From NCBI RefSeq assembly GCF_003047295.1, contig NZ_PZYZ01000001.1:496001-560000 (forward strand): DNA of 64,000 nt, read 5' to 3'. Source of the stretch: Nocardioides sediminis. GTDB lineage: Bacteria > Actinomycetota > Actinomycetes > Propionibacteriales > Nocardioidaceae. Position numbers and translations under genes: made by a program. Positions 43,765-52,294 of this stretch are shown piece after piece (position 1 is the stretch's first letter; every line of letters starts with the position of its first letter). Under the pieces are notes generated by a model. That model saw only the letters and a list, made by a program, of their open reading frames with translations, did not search any database and had not been told where the DNA came from.

Positions 43765-44562
43765 TCAGCGGCCGTGGAAGGTCGGCTTCTCCTTGGCCAT
43801 GAACGCGTCCACGGCGGCGAGGTGGTCCTCGGTCCCCCCGGTGAGCGCCATCTTGTCCGCCTCGAAGGCCAGCGACTCCTCGAAGGAGTGGGCGGAGGAG
43901 TGCTCGACCGCCTGGCGGATCGACCCGAGGGCGACCGTCGGCCCGGCGGCCAGGCGCAGCGCCAGCTCGCGGACGGTGGCCGTGAGGTCCGCGGCCGGGA
44001 CGACCTGCGTGGCCAGCCCCAGTGCGAGCGCCTCCTCGGCGGGCACGGTGCGCGGGAAGTAGAGCAGCTCCATCGCCCGGCCCCGCCCGACCAGCCGGGG
44101 GAGCGTCCAGCTCGCCCCCGTGTCGCAGGAGAGGGCCACCCCGGCGAAGGAGGTGTTGAACGCCGCCGAGTCGGCCAGCACCCGGAAGTCCGCGGCGAAG
44201 GCCAGGCTCGCGCCGGCGCCCGCGGCGACGCCGTTGACCGCGGCGACGACCGGCTTGGGCATCGTGGCGAGGGCGAGGACGGTCGGGTTGTAGTGCTGCT
44301 CCACGGTGCTGGACAGCGGCACGCTGTTGTCGCCGCGCAGTCCCGCGAGGTGCTCCTTGAGGTCCTGGCCCACGCAGAAGGCCCGGCCGTTGCCGGTCAG
44401 CACCACGCAGCGCACCTCGGGGTCCTCGGCGACGCGCAGCACCGTGTCGCGCAGCAGCTCCTTGGTGGCCACGTCGAGGCCGTTCATGGCGTCGGGGCGG
44501 TTGAGGGTGATCGTGGCGACGCCGGCGTCGACGTCGAGCAGGACGGGATCGGTCGAGGTCAT
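43765..44562 (-). CDS. Enoyl-CoA hydratase/isomerase family protein
   Basis: A 265-residue crotonase-fold enzyme. Oxyanion-hole segments are GNGRAFCVGQDLKEHLAG and AVNGVAAGAGASLAFAADFR; FNTSFAGVALSCDTGASWTL and RLVGRGRAMELLYFPRTVPA follow. The sequence is near PaaG/PaaB-type isomerases and hydratases, and a PaaX-family regulator lies directly upstream on the same strand, which suggests a link to aromatic or acyl-CoA catabolism. CAGACT lies 6 nt before its ATG on the coding strand. Confidence 0.87.
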   Translation of the reverse strand: MTSTDPVLLDVDAGVATITLNRPDAMNGLDVATKELLRDTVLRVAEDPEVRCVVLTGNGRAFCVGQDLKEHLAGLRGDNSVPLSSTVEQHYNPTVLALATMPKPVVAAVNGVAAGAGASLAFAADFRVLADSAAFNTSFAGVALSCDTGASWTLPRLVGRGRAMELLYFPRTVPAEEALALGLATQVVPAADLTATVRELALRLAAGPTVALGSIRQAVEHSSAHSFEESLAFEADKMALTGGTEDHLAAVDAFMAKEKPTFHGR

Positions 44563-44582
44563 GCGCGCAGTCTGCCCGATCA

Positions 44583-45365
44583 TCAGGGCGTCAACGTGCG
44601 GGCCACGAACGCCTGCGAGGCGCGCGAGAGCCGGTCGGCCTCACGACGGAAGTAGTCGGTCGCCCGGCGGCCCGGCCAGTCCGGGGGGAGCAGCTGGCTG
44701 GGCAGTCCCGGGTCGGTGAAGAGGAACTTGCGCCACTCGTGCACGAGGTGGAAGCGGGCGGCGAACGCCGCCTCGTCCCGGTCCTCGTGGGCGGCGAGGT
44801 GCGCGGCGACCGAGCTGGCCGCGTCGTCGAGCCACGCGGCGTACTGGGCCCCGATGGCCTCGAGGTCCCACGCACGGACGGGGGAGTCCGGCGGGTCGAA
44901 GTCCAGCGCTCGTGCCGTCGTGGCCGTGGCGCCCGCCCGGGCGAGCGTCTCGGCGAGCTCGGTGCGGACCCACGGGCTCACCCACAGCTTGTCGTCCAGG
45001 GCCGCGTAGCCCAGGAACGGCAGGTCCCGCAGCACCGCGGCCCGCACGGCGCGCGAGGGGAACGGGTCGAGCAGCAGCAGCTGCCAGCAGCCGTCCCACC
45101 GCTCCTCACGCCGCCGGTAGATGCGGTCGGCCGACTCCTCGAGGCGGCGGATGGCCTGCGGCGTCGCGGCGTACCCGCGTGCCCCGTCGACGGTGGCGGG
45201 CTCCAGCCATCCCTGCGCCACCATCCGCGAGATCGCCGTGCGGACGGCGGGCGCCGCGATGCCGATGGGGTCGAGCAGCCGCACCAGGTCAGCGACGGCC
45301 GCACGGTGCCCGCGCGTGCGCAGGTGGTCGCCGTAGACGTCGAAGAGGGCCGAGCGGGCATGCAT
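44583..45365 (-). CDS. PaaX-family transcriptional regulator
   Basis: A 260-residue regulator of the PaaX type. It has an N-terminal winged helix (RSALFDVYGDHLRTRGHRAA, IAAPAVRTAISRMVAQGWLE), a middle region with RREERWDGCWQLLLLDPFP, and a PaaX C-terminal domain (FHLVHEWRKFLFTDPGLPSQ, LLPPDWPG). PaaX proteins sense phenylacetyl-CoA or related thioesters. Its target may be the enoyl-CoA hydratase gene 20 bp downstream. CAGACT lies 7 nt before the ATG. An out-of-frame ATG 4 bp downstream is not used. Confidence 0.88.
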   Translation of the reverse strand: MHARSALFDVYGDHLRTRGHRAAVADLVRLLDPIGIAAPAVRTAISRMVAQGWLEPATVDGARGYAATPQAIRRLEESADRIYRRREERWDGCWQLLLLDPFPSRAVRAAVLRDLPFLGYAALDDKLWVSPWVRTELAETLARAGATATTARALDFDPPDSPVRAWDLEAIGAQYAAWLDDAASSVAAHLAAHEDRDEAAFAARFHLVHEWRKFLFTDPGLPSQLLPPDWPGRRATDYFRREADRLSRASQAFVARTLTP

Positions 45366-45390
45366 GGGCGGGAGTCTGCCAGCCCTGTGG

Positions 45391-45459
45391 TGCCGATCAC
45401 CTGCGACATGAGGGATAATGGATGACGATCGACTTCGTCGAGGCGGCCCGCCGCCTCGA
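45391..45459 (+). promoter_or_regulatory. Promoter and leader hairpin upstream of DUF3117-pepA
   Basis: GATAAT (45414-45419), preceded at 17 bp by TGCCGA (45391-45396), is the most A/T-rich -10 in the area. About 20 nt after it, TCGAGGCGG-CCCG-CCGCCTCGA (45438-45459) forms a perfect 9-bp stem with a 4-nt loop, followed by TTTC. The hairpin ends about 57 nt before the DUF3117 ATG and could act as an attenuator or stabilising 5' stem. Confidence 0.5.
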
Positions 45460-45516
45460 TTTCGCATGTGGAGCCCCCGCGGCCCACTGAGCTGAATCAG
45501 GAAGAGGTTTGCGCCG

Positions 45517-45684
45517 ATGGCCGCCATGAAGCCCAGGACTGGGGACGGACCGCTCGAGGTCACCAAGGAAGGCCGCGGCATCGTCATGCGCGTCCCGCTC
45601 GAGGGTGGTGGACGCCTGGTGGTCGAGCTCAACGCCGAGGAGGCGGGCGCGCTCGGGGACGCACTCAAGGACGTCGTCGGCTGA
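45517..45684 (+). CDS. DUF3117 family protein, 55 residues
   Basis: A very small, highly conserved actinobacterial protein: MAAMKPRTGDGPLEVTKEGR, then GIVMRVPLEGGGRLVVELNA and EEAGALGDALKDVVG. It matches the DUF3117 family across its full length; its function is unknown. The ATG is preceded by GGAAGAGG (45500-45507). pepA starts 2 nt after its stop, so they are probably one operon behind the GATAAT promoter. Confidence 0.9.
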   Translation: MAAMKPRTGDGPLEVTKEGRGIVMRVPLEGGGRLVVELNAEEAGALGDALKDVVG

Positions 45685-45686
45685 TC

Positions 45687-47222
45687 GTGGCCGTATCCCC
45701 CCAGCTCCCTTCGCAGGTCTCCCCTCCGGAGTTCGCACTCAGCCCGGCACTGCCCCACCAGATCGGCGGCGCCGAGGTCTGGGCCCTCCCGGTCCTTCCC
45801 GGCGAGGACGGTGACGTCTTCCTCGGGCCCGGTGCGGACGAGGCGTCCGAGGCGCTCGGCGTCGACCTCCTCGGCGTCCTCGAGTCGAGCCGTGCCACCG
45901 GTCGCACGGGCGAGGTGACCACGGTCCCCGTCGTGTCCGACGCGGTCGCCCTGGTCCTCCTGGTGGGCCTCGGCGACCAGACCGTGACCGACTTCCGGCG
46001 CGCCGGCGCCACGGTCGCCCGGGCGACCAAGGACCGCGGCAGCGTCGTCACCTCGATCACCGCCATCGCGCCCGAGGGCGCCCTGGCGGCCTTCGTCGTC
46101 GGTGCGACGCTCGGCTCCTTCGCCTTCCACTGGCGCTCGGGCGGCCCGGCCGAACGGCCCGTCGGCCGCGTCGTCCTCGCCGGGGTCGACGACCACGACG
46201 GCGCGTACGACGACGAGCTGGTGCGCGCGATCGCTCTTGGCGGTGCCGGCTGGCGCTCCCGGATGCTGGCCACGGTGCCCGCCAACCTCAAAAGCCCCGC
46301 GTGGCTGGCCGAGCAGGCCGAGGAGCTGGCGGCCGAGGCCGGCCTCGACGTCCGGGTCTGGGACGAGGACGCCCTGGCCGCCGAGGGCTTCGGCGGGATC
46401 CTCGCCGTGGGCGGCGCGTCCGACTCGGCGCCGCGGCTGATCCGCCTCGACTACACCCCGCCCGGCGCCGGGCGGCGTACCCCCACGGTCGCCCTGGTGG
46501 GCAAGGGCATCACCTTCGACACCGGCGGCCTCGACATCAAGCCCGCCGAGAGCATGCTGTCGATGAAGCGCGACATGTCCGGCGGCGCCGCGGTGCTCGC
46601 CACCATGGCCGCGCTGCGCGACGTCGGTTGCCCGGTGCGCGTCGTCGGGCTGGTGCCGGCGGCGGAGAACGCCATCAGCGGCTCCGCCATGCGACCCGGT
46701 GACGTCGTCCGCCACTACGGCGGCCGCACCAGCGAGGTCAACAACACCGACGCCGAGGGCCGTCTCGTGATGGCCGACGCCATGGCCTACGCCGTGGCCG
46801 AGGTGGAGCCCGACGTGCTCGTCGACGTCGCCACCCTGACCGGCGCGATGAAGGTCGCCCTGGGGCAGGGGACGGGCGGCTACTTCGCCAACGACGAGGG
46901 CATCTCCGCCGCGCTCGCGGCGGCGTCTGCCGAGTCGGGCGAGCTGCTGTGGCGGATGCCGCTGGTCGCCGACTACGAGGAGAAGGTCAGCTCGCGGGTC
47001 GCCGACGGCGACAACGCCGCCGGCGGTGCCGGCGCGATCACGGCCGCGCTCTACCTGCAGCACTTCGCCGGCGACGTGCCGTGGGCGCACATCGACTTCG
47101 CCTCGATCGCCGAGGCCCCGGCCGAGCGCTACGAGTGGACGACCGGCCCCACCGGCTTCGGTCCGCGCCTCCTGCTCACCTGGCTCGGCTCGGAGTCCCC
47201 GCTCGAGGGCGTGGGCCGGTGA
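45687..47222 (+). CDS. pepA: Leucyl aminopeptidase (M17)
   Basis: A 511-residue cytosolic M17 aminopeptidase with two metal ions. The catalytic domain has ALVGKGITFDTGGLDIKPAE, SMKRDMSGGAAVLATMAAL and the family signature NTDAEGRLVMADAMAY, plus VATLTGAMKVALGQ. The first 160 residues form the variable N-terminal domain. The GTG start lies 2 nt after DUF3117. The 3' end overlaps the next gene's start (GTGA). It takes part in peptide turnover; some homologues also bind DNA, for which nothing specific is seen here. Confidence 0.94.
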   Translation: MAVSPQLPSQVSPPEFALSPALPHQIGGAEVWALPVLPGEDGDVFLGPGADEASEALGVDLLGVLESSRATGRTGEVTTVPVVSDAVALVLLVGLGDQTVTDFRRAGATVARATKDRGSVVTSITAIAPEGALAAFVVGATLGSFAFHWRSGGPAERPVGRVVLAGVDDHDGAYDDELVRAIALGGAGWRSRMLATVPANLKSPAWLAEQAEELAAEAGLDVRVWDEDALAAEGFGGILAVGGASDSAPRLIRLDYTPPGAGRRTPTVALVGKGITFDTGGLDIKPAESMLSMKRDMSGGAAVLATMAALRDVGCPVRVVGLVPAAENAISGSAMRPGDVVRHYGGRTSEVNNTDAEGRLVMADAMAYAVAEVEPDVLVDVATLTGAMKVALGQGTGGYFANDEGISAALAAASAESGELLWRMPLVADYEEKVSSRVADGDNAAGGAGAITAALYLQHFAGDVPWAHIDFASIAEAPAERYEWTTGPTGFGPRLLLTWLGSESPLEGVGR

Positions 47223-47557
47223 GGGGCCTGACCGTGCGCTGGTCGCTGGTCGACGCGCCCGAGGGTGTCGAGGAGCGGCTGGCGTCGTACGTCGCCGAGA
47301 CCTCTCACGCCCGCTTCACCGGCATGGCCGGGCTCGCCTTCAAGACGTGGCGGATGCGTCGCGGGGAGTGGTTCGAAGGCTCCTACGTCTTCGGCTCCGA
47401 CGAGGCCCGGGAGCAGTTCCAGCGTGCCTTCGTCGAGGGAGCGGCCGAGGCCCCCGGCTCGCAGATCATCGGCAGTCCGCCGATCCTCGTCGAGGAGTGC
47501 GAGGTCGTCGCGGTCGCGGAGGGCTGGGACGGCTTCACCGCCACCGCCCGAGCCTGA
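47219..47557 (+). CDS. YdhR/ABM-type monooxygenase-like small protein
   Basis: A 112-residue ferredoxin-like alpha/beta-barrel protein. GMAGLAFKTWRMRRGEWFEG and YVFGSDEAREQFQRAFVEGA resemble the YdhR/antibiotic-biosynthesis-monooxygenase fold, in which a dimer forms a small barrel. The enzymatic role is unproven for most members. The GTG start overlaps the pepA stop, so it is coupled to pepA. It converges with the O-methyltransferase gene with a 39-bp gap. Confidence 0.7.
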   Translation: MRGLTVRWSLVDAPEGVEERLASYVAETSHARFTGMAGLAFKTWRMRRGEWFEGSYVFGSDEAREQFQRAFVEGAAEAPGSQIIGSPPILVEECEVVAVAEGWDGFTATARA

Positions 47558-47596
47558 CCGCGGCCGCGCCCGAGGTGGCCCGCGGGTCGTCGGGCC

Positions 47597-48247
47597 TCAG
47601 GCCTCGGGCGACCAGACCTTCTTGGCGCACAGCAGGCCGTCGCCGACGGGGAGCAGCACCGACATCAGCGAGTCGTGGGCGGCGACCGTCCGCCCGAGGT
47701 CGCGGATCGCCACCGTCTCCTCGTCCCGCTGGGCCGGGTCGGCGACCCGGTCGTGCCACAGGGCGTTGTCGAAGGCCACCACGCCGCCGGGACGCAGGAG
47801 CCGGAGCGCCTCGGTGAGGTACTCGCCGTACTCGCGCTTGTCGCCGTCGCAGAAGACCAGGTCGTAGTGACCGTCGGTGAGCCGCGGCAGCACGTCGAGC
47901 CCGGCGCCGGCAATGGTGCGCGCGCGGTTGGCGGGGACGCCGGCCTCGCCGAACGTCTCCTTGGCCAGCCGCTGGTGCTCGGCCTCGATGTCGACCGTCG
48001 TCAGCACGCCGTCGGCACGCATGCCGCGCAGCAGCCACAGCCCGGAGACGCCGGTGCCGGTGCCGATCTCCACCACCGCGCGGGCGTCGAGGACGGAGGC
48101 GAGGAAGCGCAGCGCGGCGCCGGCACCCGGGCTGACGGGGGTCACCCCGACCTCCTCGGCGCGGGAGCGGGCGGCGGCCAGGACGTCGTCCTCGGTGACG
48201 AACTCCTCGGCGTAGGTCCAGCTCGCGGGCTTGATCGGCGTGGTGAT
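47597..48247 (-). CDS. SAM-dependent O-methyltransferase (class I, catechol-OMT-like) with apparent ATC start
   Basis: A 216-residue methyltransferase of the small O-methyltransferase family. Its SAM-binding glycines are in [18 protein letters not shown], with [30 protein letters not shown] and [14 protein letters not shown] (metal-binding Asp). Relatives begin close to [16 protein letters not shown]. Here that position has no ATG, GTG or TTG: the codon before ACC ACG is ATC (48245-48247), and AGGAGG lies 5 nt upstream of it. The only conventional in-frame alternative is a GTG 34 codons upstream with no evident ribosome site. Confidence 0.85.
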   Translation of the reverse strand: MTTPIKPASWTYAEEFVTEDDVLAAARSRAEEVGVTPVSPGAGAALRFLASVLDARAVVEIGTGTGVSGLWLLRGMRADGVLTTVDIEAEHQRLAKETFGEAGVPANRARTIAGAGLDVLPRLTDGHYDLVFCDGDKREYGEYLTEALRLLRPGGVVAFDNALWHDRVADPAQRDEETVAIRDLGRTVAAHDSLMSVLLPVGDGLLCAKKVWSPEA

Positions 48248-48509
48248 GGTGGCCTCCTGGGTCGCACGCGCACGGCAGCCGGGTCGCTGCGGCGCGTCAA
48301 GGTGCGGCGACTCTATCGCGCAGCGCCGGGCCGGGGCAGCCGGGAACACGGGGGGCGGTCCGACCGTTGTGCAGGGCAGCCACCAGTGGTCCCCGCGAGA
48401 TTCCCAGCAACGTGGGGGGTCGGCTCACAGGGTCCTCTCAGGACCGGTCCCTAGGTTGAGGAAGGCCAGAGCACTGTTCAAGCGCCGCACCACCCAGCAG
48501 GGGGAGACC

Positions 48510-49118
48510 GTGGACCACCCGACCGGCACCGGCAGCACGGACCGGGGCGTCGGCGTCGTCCCGACGTGGGACGAGGTCGTCGAGCAGCACTCCGACCGCG
48601 TCTTCCGCCTGGCCTACCGGTTGACCGGCAACCGCCACGACGCGGAGGACCTGACCCAGGAGGTCTTCGTCCGCGTCTTCCGCTCGCTGGACTCCTACAC
48701 CCCCGGCACCTTCGAGGGCTGGCTGCACCGCATCACCACCAACCTGTTCCTCGACGGGGCACGCCGCAAGCAGCGGATCCGCTTCGACGCCCTGTCCGAC
48801 GAGCGCGCCGCCCGCCTCGAGAGCGCGTCGCCGGCGCCCGACGCGGCGTACGCGGACCAGACCTTCGACGACGACATCGAGAGCGCGCTCGCGACGCTGC
48901 CCCCCGACTTCCGGGCCGCCGTCGTGCTGTGCGACGTCGAGGGCCTCACCTACGAGGAGATCGCGGAGATCATGGACGCCAAGCTCGGCACCGTGCGCTC
49001 CCGCATCCACCGCGGCCGGGCGATGCTGCGTGGCGCGCTGGCGCACCGGGCGCCCGTCGACGGTCGCCAGCGGTACGCCGGCCCGGCGCCGGCCGACGAG
49101 GTGGGGGTCGCCCGGTGA
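48510..49118 (+). CDS. sigE: ECF RNA polymerase sigma factor, SigE-like
   Basis: A 202-residue group 4 sigma factor. Region 2 spans [40 protein letters not shown] and [15 protein letters not shown]. Region 4 spans [40 protein letters not shown] and IHRGRAMLR. The SigE-type context is complete: anti-sigma factor and HtrA protease follow with 4-bp overlaps. The GTG start has GGGGGAG (48500-48506) upstream; a TTG nearer 48458 would add a basic N-terminal extension. The 262-bp gap before it holds GGTCC-TCTCA-GGACC and no other clear signal. Confidence 0.9.
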   Translation: MDHPTGTGSTDRGVGVVPTWDEVVEQHSDRVFRLAYRLTGNRHDAEDLTQEVFVRVFRSLDSYTPGTFEGWLHRITTNLFLDGARRKQRIRFDALSDERAARLESASPAPDAAYADQTFDDDIESALATLPPDFRAAVVLCDVEGLTYEEIAEIMDAKLGTVRSRIHRGRAMLRGALAHRAPVDGRQRYAGPAPADEVGVAR

Positions 49119-49690
49119 GCCACCTCGGGTCCCGCGTCAGCGCGTTGCTCGACGGCCGACTGCCGGCCGCCGAGGAGGAGCGGCTGTGGGAGCACGTCCA
49201 CGCGTGCCACCCCTGCCGTGACCTCGTCGAGCGCGAGGGCTGGGTCAAGACCCGCCTGGCGCGGCTCTCCCTCGACGACGGCGAGGGCGCGCCCGCGCGG
49301 CTCAAGGACTCCCTGCTCTGCCCGACGTCGGCGATGCGCCCCGCCCCCTTCCCCACCGGCTCCCGCCCCCGCCACCGGGGCCTGGCCGCGATCGGCGGTG
49401 GGGCCGCCGGCGCGGCCGTCGTCGGCGTGCTCGCCCTCGGCGCCGCGGGGTCGCCCCAGGTCGAGCGGCGCGCGCCGGCCACCGACCTCAACCGCCCCAC
49501 GACGACCTCGAGCGTCGACGCCAAGGTGCGTCCCGTACGCCGGACGCGGACGCCCGCACCCTCGCCCTCCTCGGTGTCCGGCTCGATCCTCGACCCGGCT
49601 CGCCAGGGCTCGCAGCAGTCGTCCGGCCAGGACCGCTCCGTCCGCCACCTGCTCGGCGACATCGCGGCGCGGGGGACACTGTCTCCGTGA
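49115..49690 (+). CDS. Zinc-binding anti-sigma factor (membrane-anchored)
   Basis: A 191-residue partner of the preceding sigma factor. The ZAS motif HVHACHPC gives His27, Cys31 and Cys34 in the HxxxCxxC spacing, with [20 protein letters not shown] before it. One transmembrane helix (about residues 89-112, [20 protein letters not shown]) is followed by a low-complexity extracellular tail. It should hold the sigma factor at rest and release it on envelope or redox stress. The GTG start and stop overlap the neighbouring genes by 4 bp each. Confidence 0.87.
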   Translation: MSHLGSRVSALLDGRLPAAEEERLWEHVHACHPCRDLVEREGWVKTRLARLSLDDGEGAPARLKDSLLCPTSAMRPAPFPTGSRPRHRGLAAIGGGAAGAAVVGVLALGAAGSPQVERRAPATDLNRPTTTSSVDAKVRPVRRTRTPAPSPSSVSGSILDPARQGSQQSSGQDRSVRHLLGDIAARGTLSP

Positions 49691-51207
49691 GCGACCAGGA
49701 GCACCCGGACCACCGCACCCCGCCCGAGCAGCACGACCCGCTGCCCGAGGTGAGCCTCGGTGCGTCCGGGGAGCACGGGACGCGGGTGGACGAGCCGGTG
49801 GACGAGCCCGTGCACGACGGGGAGCCGACCCAGCCGCTCTCCGGGTGGACGCCTCCCAGCCAAGGGTCGCAGCCTCCGCAGGCCTCGCCGAGCCCCACGG
49901 CAGACCCCGCCCCGACCCCGCCGCCCCACCGCGGCCAGCAGGGGGCCCAGCAGCCCTACCCCGCACCGCCGTTGTCGCCCATCCCGCAGCAGTCCTGGGG
50001 GCCGGGCGGCCCCGGCCAGGCGGCCGGCGAGACGCGCTCCTTCGGCGGGTTCTTCGCCGGCGAGGCCGCGACGACGCCGCTGCCGCTGCAGCCGCCCGCC
50101 GACCGCCGGCCGGTCTCGCGGTGGGTGTGGCCCGCCGTCACCGTGCTGGCGCTCGTGGTCGGCCTGCTCGGCGGGTTCCTGGGTGCCCTGGGCTACGACC
50201 GCCTCGGCGAGGAGGACGGCCGGTACGACGGCGGTCTCGACGCCGTGCAGACACGCGACGCCGCGCCGCTCGAGGCCGACAACGGCTCGGTGCCGGCCGT
50301 CGCACAGGCACTCCTGCCCAGCACCGTGCAAATCCTCGCCTCCCTCGACGGCGAGGCCGGCGGGGCGACTGGGTCGGGCTTCGTGCTCGACCGCCAGGGG
50401 CACATCGTCACCAACAACCACGTGGTCGCCTCCGCCGCGCAGGACGAGGGTCCGATCCTCGTCGTCGACGCGGAGGGCGAGCGGCACGAGGCCACGGTCG
50501 TCGGCCGCAGCCCCGTCTACGACCTGGCGATCCTCCAGGTCGAGGAGGTCGACAACCTGGTCCCGGCTGCGCTCGGCTCGTCCACGGTGCTCAACGTCGG
50601 GGACCCGGTCGTCGCGTTCGGGTCGCCGCTGGGCCTGAGCCAGACGGTCACCTCGGGCATCGTGAGCGCCCTCAACCGGCCGGTGACCACGGGTGACTCC
50701 GACAACGAGTCGTCCTACATCAACGCCGTCCAGACCGACGCCGCCATCAACCCCGGCAACTCGGGCGGACCGCTCGTCAACCTCGCCGGCGAGGTCGTCG
50801 GCGTCAACTCCGCCATCGCCACCACGGGTGGCAGCCTGATGGGGGAGTCGTCGGGCAACATCGGCGTCGGGTTCGCCATCCCGATCGAGCAGGTGCGGAC
50901 GACTGCCGACCAGATCCTCGCCACCGGCGAGGCGCAGTACCCCGTGATCGGCGCACAGGTCCGCACCGGCGGCCGCGACTCCGAGGGCGCGGTCATCACC
51001 GAGGTGATGGACGGGACGCCCGCCGAGGACGCCGGGCTCCTCGCGGACGACGTCGTCACCCGGGTCGACGGCGAGCCGGTCACCGACGGCATCGCCCTGA
51101 TCGTCGCCATCCGGACCCACCAGCCCGGCGACACGATCGAGTTCACGGTCCGTCGCGACGGCGAGGACCGCACCGTCGAGGTCACCCTCGACGGCGAGGT
51201 GGGCTAG
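49687..51207 (+). CDS. HtrA/DegP-like trypsin-type serine protease with PDZ domain
   Basis: A 506-residue envelope protease. A long proline-rich cytoplasmic N-terminus (to about residue 140) and one transmembrane helix (WVWPAVTVLALVVGLLGGFL) precede the protease domain. The catalytic triad is visible in IVTNNHVVASA (His), SPVYDLAILQV (Asp) and INPGNSGGPLVNLAGEVVGV (Ser). A single PDZ domain spans about residues 415-505 (VITEVMDGTPAEDAGLLADD). It degrades misfolded exported proteins and is typically regulated by the SigE-like factor encoded two genes upstream. Confidence 0.94.
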   Translation: MSDQEHPDHRTPPEQHDPLPEVSLGASGEHGTRVDEPVDEPVHDGEPTQPLSGWTPPSQGSQPPQASPSPTADPAPTPPPHRGQQGAQQPYPAPPLSPIPQQSWGPGGPGQAAGETRSFGGFFAGEAATTPLPLQPPADRRPVSRWVWPAVTVLALVVGLLGGFLGALGYDRLGEEDGRYDGGLDAVQTRDAAPLEADNGSVPAVAQALLPSTVQILASLDGEAGGATGSGFVLDRQGHIVTNNHVVASAAQDEGPILVVDAEGERHEATVVGRSPVYDLAILQVEEVDNLVPAALGSSTVLNVGDPVVAFGSPLGLSQTVTSGIVSALNRPVTTGDSDNESSYINAVQTDAAINPGNSGGPLVNLAGEVVGVNSAIATTGGSLMGESSGNIGVGFAIPIEQVRTTADQILATGEAQYPVIGAQVRTGGRDSEGAVITEVMDGTPAEDAGLLADDVVTRVDGEPVTDGIALIVAIRTHQPGDTIEFTVRRDGEDRTVEVTLDGEVG

Positions 51208-51470
51208 CCCGGCTGCCCCGGCTGTCCCGCCTCGCCGCGCCCTGCGTCGCTCTCCACGAACGGGTGGTCGGACACGAACGTCTTGGTCTCGGCGTACATC
51301 CGCTCGATGAACTTCTCCAGCTCGGAGCCCTCGACGCGCCACTGCCCGCGCCCGCCGATCTTGATGGCGGGCAGGTCGCCCCGGCGGACCAGGGCGTAGA
51401 CCTGCGCGCTGGAGGTGTTGAGCACCTCGGCCACGTCGGCCAGCGTGAGGAAGCGGGGCGAGTCCGGCAT
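51204..51470 (-). CDS. Excisionase-type helix-turn-helix protein
   Basis: An 88-residue DNA-binding protein with an HTH_17/MerR-like domain: FLTLADVAEVLNTSSAQVYA, LVRRGDLPAIKIGGRGQWRV. A conserved tail, ERMYAETKTFVSDHPF, follows. This chromosomally conserved actinobacterial form is not associated with any integrase here. It converges with htrA with a 4-bp overlap and is divergent from the CpaB-like gene, which it might regulate. ATCGTGCCAA (51477-51486) upstream is shared with the PBP gene promoter region. Confidence 0.83.
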   Translation of the reverse strand: MPDSPRFLTLADVAEVLNTSSAQVYALVRRGDLPAIKIGGRGQWRVEGSELEKFIERMYAETKTFVSDHPFVESDAGRGEAGQPGQPG

Positions 51471-51610
51471 GGGGTCATCGTGCCAAACTCCGGCACGCGT
51501 CGCGCGACGACCCGGCGGGACTGTGGACGGGACGGGAGCGCTCCGGCGGTCGCCGGCTCGCCTGTGGAGGACGAGGTGTGGGAAACGGCGTAGGTGGACA
51601 TGATGTCGCC

Positions 51611-52291
51611 GTGTCTCGGACCCGCGCCACTGTCGACCTGCCCCCCAACGCCCCCGTCATCCCGGCCACCCGCGCCCGGCCGCCCGGCTGGCGGGATCCC
51701 CGGCTGTGGGTGGGGGTCGCCCTGGTCGCCGTCTCCGTGGTGGCGGGCGCCCGCCTGCTCGGCGGCGCCGACGACTCCGTGACGGTGTGGTCGGCCGCCT
51801 CCGACCTGGCCGCGGGGGACACCCTGACCGCCCAGGACCTCGTGGCGTCGTCCGTGCGGTTCGCGGAGCCCTCCGACCTCGACCGCTACCTGGCGACCGA
51901 CGACCCGCTGCCCGACGAGCTGCAGCTGGTGCGCGGCCTCGGGGCCGGCGAGCTCGTCCCCGCAGGGGCGCTCGGCTCGGCCGAGGACACCGGCACGGTG
52001 AGCCTGTCGCTGTCGTTCCCCGTCGAGCTCGTGCCCAGCGGCATCACCACCGGCTCGGTGGTGGAGCTGTGGGTGGTGCCGGGGCCGGACTCGGGCCGGG
52101 GCAACCGGCCGTCCGGGCCGGTGCTCAGCGACGTGGTGGTCATCGACGCGCCGACCGCGACCGAGTCGCTCGGGTCGGTCGGCGGCGGTCGCCAGCTCGT
52201 GCTGGGTGTCCCGCGCGGCGAGTCCGAGGCCCTCGCCGAGCTCCTCGCGGCGAGCGAGGAGCAGCGGGTGCGCGTCCTCGGGCAGGGCTGA
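51611..52291 (+). CDS. SAF-domain CpaB-like membrane protein
   Basis: A 226-residue protein with one N-terminal transmembrane helix (LWVGVALVAVSVVAGARLLG) and an SAF domain (AASDLAAGDTLTAQDLVASS, LVRGLGAGELVPAGAL), the core of the Flp/Tad pilus assembly protein CpaB. A long C-terminal part (ELVPSGITTGSVVELWVVPG) is CpaB-like too. CATGAT (51599-51604) lies 6 nt before the GTG. A CpaE-like ATPase gene follows after 3 nt. No other Tad genes are seen in the window. Confidence 0.75.
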   Translation: MSRTRATVDLPPNAPVIPATRARPPGWRDPRLWVGVALVAVSVVAGARLLGGADDSVTVWSAASDLAAGDTLTAQDLVASSVRFAEPSDLDRYLATDDPLPDELQLVRGLGAGELVPAGALGSAEDTGTVSLSLSFPVELVPSGITTGSVVELWVVPGPDSGRGNRPSGPVLSDVVVIDAPTATESLGSVGGGRQLVLGVPRGESEALAELLAASEEQRVRVLGQG

Positions 52292-52294
52292 CCC

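Noticed and set aside
51204..51470. Excisionase-like gene as the mark of an integrated element
   Set aside because: No integrase, attachment site, phage gene or composition change nearby. The protein belongs to a chromosomal HTH family and its neighbours are conserved housekeeping genes.
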